Below, in pieces: positions 31,301 through 36,985 of a stretch of 36,985 nucleotides of DNA (its first letter is position 1; each line of letters starts with the position of its first letter). Origin of the DNA: Saccoglossus kowalevskii (Eukaryota; Hemichordata; Enteropneusta; Harrimaniidae). Location: assembly GCF_000003605.2 (NCBI RefSeq), contig NW_003134839.1:308709-345693 (forward strand), read 5' to 3'. Below the pieces are notes generated by a model. It searched no databases. It worked only from the letters and a program-made list of their open reading frames with translations, and was not told the origin of the DNA. A program made the position numbers and the translations under genes.

Positions 31301-34300
31301 TATGATAGAAATGTCCAATAATACCATTTTAAAAGCAAACATGTGAGGAAAAAAACAACATTCTTTTACATATTTTTCCAACGTCCTGCAACCTTCCGAA
31401 GGCTACTCAGTGCGCTGAATCGACCAGGCTGCTTATTGGAAACCACGTTCTGTTCCATATAATTGTCAACAATGAATAGCGGTACATTTTAGGTTAATAT
31501 TATATCAACTTCATTTGAAGCATAACATATTGTAGAAGTTCGTTTGTCATCAAAGATAACGACGATTTAGTGAAGTTCCAAAATTATGTTTTTTCAAGAC
31601 ATTAGCTTATTTACTCCAGTATAGGTTATATTTACGTTTTTAGCTGATTTGGTAAAATTGTTTAGTTTCAAATGAAAACAAATCATGTTCAGTACTTGGC
31701 AGTTCTTGCATCCTAAGATTACGTGTTGATTTATAAGGTAAAGGTACTTTCACTGCTACCATTGCATTATATACGATATTGATATCAGATTCGACGTGAG
31801 TGTTATTGTGTAACTATTGCGTGTATGATTTGTTTTTGATACAAAGTTAGTTTTCCTTGTATTGATCAGGATGTTCGGTGGACCAGTACAAATGCCCGGA
31901 TCGAGCTTGTATAGATGTAAACCGCTGGTGTGATGGTACATATGACTGTTATTTACATGCTGACGAGTACTATTGTGTAGGTTAGTATTGAGAGTATCAT
32001 CAACTATTATCTAATCAAATGATCAATTTCAGTTTTTAATTTGATGAATTCGACCATGGAACCCATTCGGTATCTGAAACTATCCCATATGCCACTAGAC
32101 GTTTGCCTCTTAACAGCATACTGTTGTATGAGCACCGCCACAAGTTTTACAGATATAAACACACTTCTGTCGAGTCGAGTAAATTCAATAATACCCATTT
32201 TCCAAGGACGCCATTGGAAGTCCAAAAGCCCAGCCGTTACAGGCTCAAACAGCTGTGTTTGATGTTGTTTTTTGAACACGTTCATTGGCAGAAATGCATC
32301 CCCTCGTCAACGCATGACGTGACACCTTGAATGAGCTGCTTGGTTCTAGCCAAGGTTGACAGAATATGTTTTGTAACCGAGACATGCCGGTTTACAAAAT
32401 ATGTGACAGTTTACTGTATCAATTTCACTTAGCATATGAATGCCAAAGCGGAAATTATATTATAGTGTAGCAGGTTTACAACTAGCATAAAAGACATGTG
32501 TGGATTTACAACAATAAACCGACGATAAAAACTATGAGTCGCGTGAGATATTAGGGACACAATTATATGGTATTATTGTATTTTATATTGTGCCGTTACA
32601 ATGTCCTATTTTTTCTGTGATTCTAAATAATTTGGGTGAATAAGGCGAGCTAAAATGTGGTGGTCATTAGCAGCACTTATTCACATACAAATATTCGAAC
32701 TGATGATTATTTTGCTAGATTGTCGAGAAGAAGGAGTTTTTCAGTGTATGGATGAGCGTTACTGTGTTCCCGGGTCGTCTGTTTGTGATCGTGGTATAAT
32801 CTGCCGAGATGGTTCTGACGAGTTTGGTCCGCAGTGTTCATGTAAGTATAAATATACAACATATCACCACGACTTTATATTAACACCAATATAGCATATG
32901 ATAATACACTGCGCTGCCGTCTCATTGGTCAGTAACAAGTGCTATCCGACTAGCATACGATATACTTTCATTGTTTTTGTAAATGCAGGATACACGTGTA
33001 CCACTGCATATATACTACATTATAATTGAAATATAAAACTCTAACCTGAACTGTATTAATTTTTATTATGATTCGGCGGAGAATGTTTGATTGAATAGTA
33101 AAGTTATCTTTTATTTCATAAATACTGTCATAATAGCTCGGTGATAAATATTCACACATTCCGAGAAATACGAAGATAGTGAGTTTGTTATTCATTATAT
33201 ACATCACAAATCACAGTGGAATTACGAGATACGGATTTTCATTTTAATTTTACTTTTAAAAATTCGTTGGAATATATCATTATTCGAATTTTTACAATAT
33301 TACGAATTAGCATCTCATTATCACGTTTTTGTTTTATTTTGACGGCTAAACTATTTTTCATTTTTATTTATTATGGCCGTAATAATATTCTGTGCGTAGC
33401 GGAAAGTACACACATGTGTCAAACATATAGATATATACCGTTACTATGGTGATTTTAATTTTAAGTTGAGTTTTTCTTTTGTCCTATACCTGCTATTACC
33501 AGGGTGTAGTGTAAATGAATTCACATGTGATGGGTCTAAATGTATACCATTATCAGATGTTTGCAATGGTGTTAGTAACTGTGATGACAATGCTGACGAG
33601 ATCGATTGTGGTAAGTCGTTTCAATTATTGCTACCACGATTGTTCATATGACTGTTCTGGTCGTTTATTTATTTCTGTAACTTCTGCTATTCAGATGTGT
33701 AACTAGTTACAGTATTTGTCGTAACCTGATTAGTAATCACCGAAGTTTTGTTCACATCATGCTTAGTGTTCGTGTCTGGATGTTTCACATCCATATTATT
33801 TTAACATTTCGGTTCTACTAATAAGATTTGTAATTCACACACTTAATAGTGTAAAGTTGAGTTTTTTCGTATTGGTCGCGATGTCTATTCAGATAAACTT
33901 TTTTGAAGAATACACTCGTCAAAACTTGTGTTTATGCAAATGTACTTGTCTTATGATTGCTATAGGGAATGTAGTGCGTGCATTGATTTTGTAGTTCCTT
34001 AAATTGTCGTTATTTGAGCCTTGTGTAACATCCATACTTTTGGTCAGTATGTTACATGTCGCGAAACTAAAATTCAAATGATACCATTAACTATACGTAG
34101 GTAACAAGACTTTGCCGTGGTATATATCGTCAATTTCATCACGTGTGAGTGATGTTTTAAGTGTAACAGTCGTACTTATATATAATGAACAAGACTTTGA
34201 AGTTCATCGTTACTGACTCATTGATTGAGTTTCAGATTTGTTATTACATGTTTATTAGAAGAAGTAAAATATTCTGTTTTATACGTATAAGCATATTTTA

Positions 34301-35066
34301 TTTATTGAGTTTCAGATTTATTATTCCACTTTTCATAATTCAATGTTCTGTTTTGTTTGTCATGAATTGTAATGTTTATACAATAAGAATGACTGACATA
34401 CACATTCACTAATCTAGTATCAATAGTTGTATAGGGTTTCCAACAAAGTATAATGATCACATATTAATATACATGAGGCAAAGAACATTTGCACCTAAAC
34501 ACAAATCAATGAGTATAGTAGACGGAGCAAAAAATAGTACGAAGAAGTACAGTTGCACGGGCAGGTACTCCCAGGAGGCTGTGTGTATAATTGGTACATC
34601 AATGTGTTCGTTTTTCAAATTAAAACTATCAATATTAGCAGTGTAGATTCTCTCACTACTTGTTACGCATGTTATCATGTTTATTTATACTTGGGCGGGA
34701 AAGGCATAGTTGGTTATTACATACACTACAAATACTGTATAATTCAGACACCACATTCTCAGTATATCCATAACGAGGTATACTTTACCGATGAGCGACG
34801 TTACCAAATAAATCGAATCGCTTCATCACTTTTTCTCTATAATATCGGGCGAGGTCAGATTTGTCTCATAAGCGTGGAATATTGCCAATTCAAGACTGTA
34901 TCTAAAGTCCTACATTCAACTAATCTAAAGAATACTTGTTCATACCCCTAGATCATGTGTGTGGACCAAGTAAATATCACTGTGGCAATGGTTACTGTAT
35001 CGACAATGAGTGGATCTGTGATAATGTTGTTGATTGTTACGATGAAAGTGATGAGATTGGTTGTGG
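28191..35066 (+). CDS. LDLa gene C: six-LDLa type II membrane protein copy with damaged stalk exon
   Basis: Exons: 28191-28329, 28646-29003, 29470-29580, 29728-29838, 31870-31980, 32719-32841, 33503-33610 and 34952-35066, and perhaps a short last one near 36084-36096. Layout is as in gene B. All LDLa exons are open with good splice sites. Exon 2 has a TGA eight codons in (28666-28668) and a 4-nt insertion shifting its frame. Read straight through, the product stops after about 54 residues. Because exon 1 ends and exon 3 begins in phase 1, skipping exon 2 would restore one open frame without the stalk. It could therefore be a pseudogene, or a gene making a stalk-less form. Expression data would decide. 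Confidence 0.7.
28646..29003 (+). pseudogene. Gene C exon 2 (stalk), nonsense and frameshift
   Basis: 358 nt against 357 in A and B, between TATAG and GTCG|GTAAGC. The eighth base triplet CGA of A/B is TGA here (28666-28668), a CpG-type transition. A net +4 occurs around AAACCCAACGAAATGG (28768-28783), and another stretch is 18 bp shorter. After the shift the Thr-rich reading resumes to TTVG at the donor. The antisense open frame 28624-28995 is incidental. Confidence 0.8.
29470..29580 (+). CDS. Gene C exon 3 (LDLa 1)
   Basis: 111 nt, phase 1-1. The acceptor is TTTCAG and the donor is CAAG|GTAACG. It encodes [18 protein letters not shown] to NDDSDEVGC. The module is complete and very close to A and B. 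Confidence 0.88.
29728..29838 (+). CDS. Gene C exon 4 (LDLa 2, SDK variant)
   Basis: 111 nt, phase 1-1. The acceptor is AACTAG and the donor is GACA|GTAAGT. It encodes [17 protein letters not shown] to RDYSDKINC. The glutamate of the SDE calcium motif, kept in A and B, is lysine here. Confidence 0.87.
29839..31869 (+). other. Gene C intron 4
   Basis: 2031 bp, against 1207 bp in B. About 30050-31700 has no evident partner in B and contains unassigned insertions. Open frames on the minus strand (30802-31008, 31030-31248) show no recognisable family. Confidence 0.45.
31870..31980 (+). CDS. Gene C exon 5 (LDLa 3)
   Basis: 111 nt, phase 1-1. The acceptor is GATCAG and the donor is GTAG|GTTAGT. 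It encodes [13 protein letters not shown] to [16 protein letters not shown]. Six cysteines are present; the SDE triad is reduced to ADE. Confidence 0.82.
31981..32718 (+). other. Gene C intron 5 with an insertion of about 600 bp
   Basis: B intron 5 is only 112 bp; this one is 738 bp. The extra DNA (about 32030-32640) is less AT-rich and has a 92-codon minus-strand open frame (32007-32285) without recognisable domain, and two overlapping plus-strand frames. It is probably an inserted repeat of unknown type. Confidence 0.5.
32719..32841 (+). CDS. Gene C exon 6 (LDLa 4)
   Basis: 123 nt, phase 1-1. The acceptor is GCTAG and the donor is TCAT|GTAAGT. It encodes [15 protein letters not shown] to [11 protein letters not shown] with the normal six cysteines. 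An ATG at 32655 upstream opens a frame into the exon, but it lies in the intron and has no support as a start. Confidence 0.86.
33503..33610 (+). CDS. Gene C exon 7 (LDLa 5)
   Basis: 108 nt, phase 1-1. The acceptor is TACCAG and the donor is TGTG|GTAAGT. It encodes [16 protein letters not shown] to [10 protein letters not shown]. Only two residues differ from B. Confidence 0.88.
33611..34951 (+). other. Gene C intron 7 with an 80-bp direct repeat
   Basis: 1341 bp intron. ttgagtttcagattt recurs 80 bp apart (about 34224 and 34304), marking a small tandem duplication. An open frame at 34553-34951 reaches the acceptor of exon 8 but has no recognisable content and lies out of the exon's phase context. 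Confidence 0.5.
34952..35066 (+). CDS. Gene C exon 8 (LDLa 6)
   Basis: 115 nt, phase 1 to phase 2. The acceptor is CCCTAG and the donor is TGTGG|GTAAGT. It encodes [15 protein letters not shown] to [10 protein letters not shown], a complete LDLa module. Confidence 0.85.
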
Positions 35067-35174
35067 GTAAGTAATGCTAATACTATGTTAACTACTATGT
35101 TTACTATGTAGGATTATTTTGAAGTAATGTACTTTTTTGGGAAAATATGTGAATAAAAAAAAAAAATTTAAAGG

Positions 35175-35205
<31 letters not shown>

Positions 35206-35940
35206 TTAACTATGAATTAAGAATGGGTTGAAACATAAATGTTCATACATATATATATAACACACTTCTAGATGTATCTACATACTCAGTAAATCGAAAA
35301 AAAAACATTTGTTTAAATAATGACACATATACCTAATCTTTCACCGTTTCCTTTGTTTTTATCTGCCTCTATCAATTGAGGAAGTGATGCATCATGATTT
35401 AAGTCATTTGCATATTTCTATGGAATATATACATTACGTGCCCATATACATGTTGCCCATAAATAATCAGCCACGTAGTACACTCAGCAAAGCAACATAT
35501 CTCAACAGTTAATGAGCTATTTGAGTATATTGCATTACATTAGTACATTTATTATTTGTGTATTTGAATTATTTGCTTTGTTATCACTACTGTCACATGT
35601 TATGCATTTGATATATCTAAAAATTCCTTCATTATTGCCTACTATTCGTAAATATACGTCTGCTATTAGGTAATCTGATAATTCGTTCTATTTACATTGT
35701 GTTTATTTTAATTGTGTTTCAAGGTAATGACTGATTACGAGAGAATCGTAGATACTCTGATCCGCATCTATTAACATTACCCTAATCAGTATACAGGTTA
35801 AATACAGTATCGTTTAAAATACAGTATCGTTTATTGCAGATAATTGTGACATTACTTTAAATTGACTAATTTTCACTGGGATTTCGCTGATTTACCATTT
35901 CAGGCATATTCAATGGGTTTTAAATTAAATTTTATCATTT
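35067..35940 (+). other. Region after gene C exon 8, with poly(A) tract
   Basis: A tract of 29 A residues occupies 35175-35203, absent from the B arm and possibly the tail of a retroposed fragment. From about 35397 the sequence matches B downstream of exon 8 (cactcagcaaagcaaca near 35480 vs its complement near 16985). No exon was recognised. Confidence 0.5.
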
Positions 35941-36061
35941 AAATAGTGTTTTCTATGCAAAATTGTACTTATTCACTGGGTTTTAATTTAGCACATTTTC
36001 CAGTCAACAAAATGAACAAAATTAAAACCCAGTGAATTTCCCTGGGTATACAACACTATTT
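35941..36061. repeat. Foldback element with nested inverted repeats
   Basis: The outer 10-bp arms aaatagtgtt (35941-35950) and aacactattt (36052-36061) enclose a perfect 18-bp pair, ttcactgggttttaattt (35972-35989) and its complement (36019-36036). The inner stem can extend to about 28 bp with three mismatches and a 9-nt loop. Related ttcactggg / ttcaatggg copies lie just upstream (35873, 35928). It resembles a small MITE. Confidence 0.65.
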
Positions 36062-36083
36062 GACTGGAATAGAATTACGAAAG

Positions 36084-36096
36084 CGAAGATCATTGA
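36084..36096 (+). CDS. Gene C tentative last exon (few residues and stop)
   Basis: In phase 2 after exon 8, an acceptor at GAAAG would add GEDH and TGA (36094-36096), the equivalent of ESEDH in B. The acceptor lacks a good pyrimidine tract. An alternative acceptor, GGAATAG at about 36072, would give a different 15-residue end. Confidence 0.3.
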
Positions 36097-36290
36097 TTGC
36101 GTTCACAGTGTTGTATGACCAATTACTCATAAGACACATTGGGCAGTTGAATGCTGCATTACTATTGGAATCATGAAGATATTTCCACAAATCTTTAGAA
36201 ACACAATGAACACATTATTATATCATACATTATTTGATTCGTATATAATATAATTTTATTTGTTTTTTTTGTAAATATCGATACAAATGT
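36097..36290 (+). other. Conserved block downstream of gene C (putative 3' UTR)
   Basis: Strong match to 16540-16733 in the B arm. The first 80 bp have substitutions but no indels. AATAAA occurs near 36392. Confidence 0.4.
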
Positions 36291-36494
36291 TTTGAATGGC
36301 TTTGTATATAACTGGTACGTGTATACCCTGTGTTCTGTTCATCATGTCTTCAAAACATCAAGGATATATTTCGAACCACCGTTATATTTATAAAATAAAT
36401 GATGTATAATGTAGTTGTTAACTTCATTGCGATCAGTCATTGTATGTCATAGACATGTCTCTGGAACAGAATTTTATTCGGTCAGTTTGATATA

Positions 36495-36985
36495 TACTAC
36501 TCAAAACAATTTAAAGAGTTTTTACATAAAATACGCTTGGACCATGTTAGACGATGTCATGTAACCCCAATATTGCCCAATGGCAGTTTTTAATCTGCCA
36601 TGTTTAAATTCTTTCTTAACCCAGTAGATGAGAATAGGTGTCCCCTTAATTTAATTAAGTTACGTATTCTTTCAGGGGAAAATCAGGTGAAAAGATGGAA
36701 TATTGCTCTTCACACACCTGCTCTAATTCTTATGCTTCGAAGAATGTTGAGTTTTTTCCCTGTACATAATGCATCCTTGTGATCACATCTTCCAATTATG
36801 GTAATCAGAATACACTCACTAATGGCGGGGTCGCAGCTTTTGCAAGCATGCCTCCACGTCGACATTTAACAATTGAAGAAAGAGTCAGGGCCATAGGCTG
36901 GTTGAATGGGGGTGTTTACTTGTGAGAAGCTGCAAAAAGGCTAAATGTGAGCCTATCTGTTATTCATCCCAGCGCCCCAGAAAAA
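36495..36985 (+). mobile_element. Tc1/mariner-like transposon, left end, cut by window edge
   Basis: It begins with actactcaaaacaattt after a TA-rich target, a form common to terminal repeats of Tc1/mariner-like elements. About 350 bp further on is the start of a transposase frame. The other end lies outside the window, so the terminal repeat cannot be confirmed. Confidence 0.65.
36848..36985 (+). pseudogene. Tc1/mariner (IS630-like) transposase N-terminus, with stop
   Basis: The frame from ATG at 36848 reads MPPRRHLTIEERVRAIGWL, then after a TGA at 36923-36925 continues EAAKRLNVSLSVI. This is the first helix-turn-helix of the DNA-binding region in IS630/Tc1-type transposases, in which a sentence of the type EERVRAI...AAKRL.VS.SV is typical. 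The stop makes this copy inactive. The DDE/D catalytic part would lie past the window. Confidence 0.75.

Larger units (their letters stand above)
27685..36290 (+). repeat. Inverted duplication, right arm (gene C)
   Basis: Partner of the left arm. From inside outwards it shares the upstream flank (taattcgtaaatg, gaacgccggcgg), all eight exons, parts of every intron and a conserved downstream block. It carries insertions of its own, for example about 600 bp in intron 5 and a poly(A) tract in the region after exon 8. Confidence 0.82.

Noticed and set aside
17253-35066. Trypsin-like protease domain expected after LDLa modules in type II transmembrane serine proteases
   Set aside because: No TAAHC- or GDSGGP-like motif was seen on either strand within the window.
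36600-36782. 60-codon open frame before the transposase
   Set aside because: It lies in the region between the terminal repeat and transposase start of the Tc1-like element and resembles no known protein.

Overview
The window is AT-rich, intron-bearing animal nuclear DNA. The exons obey GT-AG splicing, the gene family is an extracellular LDL-receptor class A (LDLa) receptor type, and the repeats are metazoan: a CR1/L2-like LINE, a Ty3/gypsy relic, a Tc1/mariner-like element, a tRNA-derived SINE candidate and minisatellites. An invertebrate is most likely. I cannot name the species from the sequence.

The main content is three copies of one gene, called A, B and C here. Each encodes a type II membrane protein: a short cytosolic N-terminus, one membrane segment, a Ser/Thr/Pro-rich stalk without internal LDLa cysteines, then LDLa repeats, one per exon and almost all phase 1-1. 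Gene B (minus, exons from 24276 down to 17253, possibly ending at 16734) and gene C (plus, 28191 to 35066, possibly ending at 36096) stand head to head. They are the arms of a large imperfect inverted duplication with about 2.8 kb of unique spacer (about 24856-27684). Both have eight clear exons and six LDLa repeats. Gene A (minus, 4550-2725) is a direct-repeat copy of the 5' half only (exons 1-4, two LDLa repeats). It stops just beside the 3' end of a dead LINE (about 724-2423). B also carries a decayed A-type first exon (22459-22587) inside its first intron. C carries a nonsense codon and a frameshift in its stalk exon.

Between A and B lies a repeat-rich stretch: a 24-bp minisatellite (6030-6278), a 31-bp minisatellite with a 186-bp higher-order period (about 7860-8825), a minus-strand Ty3/gypsy relic whose domain order protease-integrase fits the Gmr1-like clade (about 9811-13206), a 92-bp satellite (13713-14490) and a SINE-like tRNA remnant (about 14778). 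The spacer between B and C holds a weak RNase H-like retroelement relic on the minus strand. The right edge cuts through a Tc1/mariner-like element.

Only the LDLa genes look like host genes. No serine protease or other enzymatic domain follows the LDLa repeats within the window, so these look like small membrane-anchored ligand-binding proteins of unknown ligand. Exon boundaries were inferred by eye from splice sites, phase and comparison of the three copies; there is no transcript evidence.
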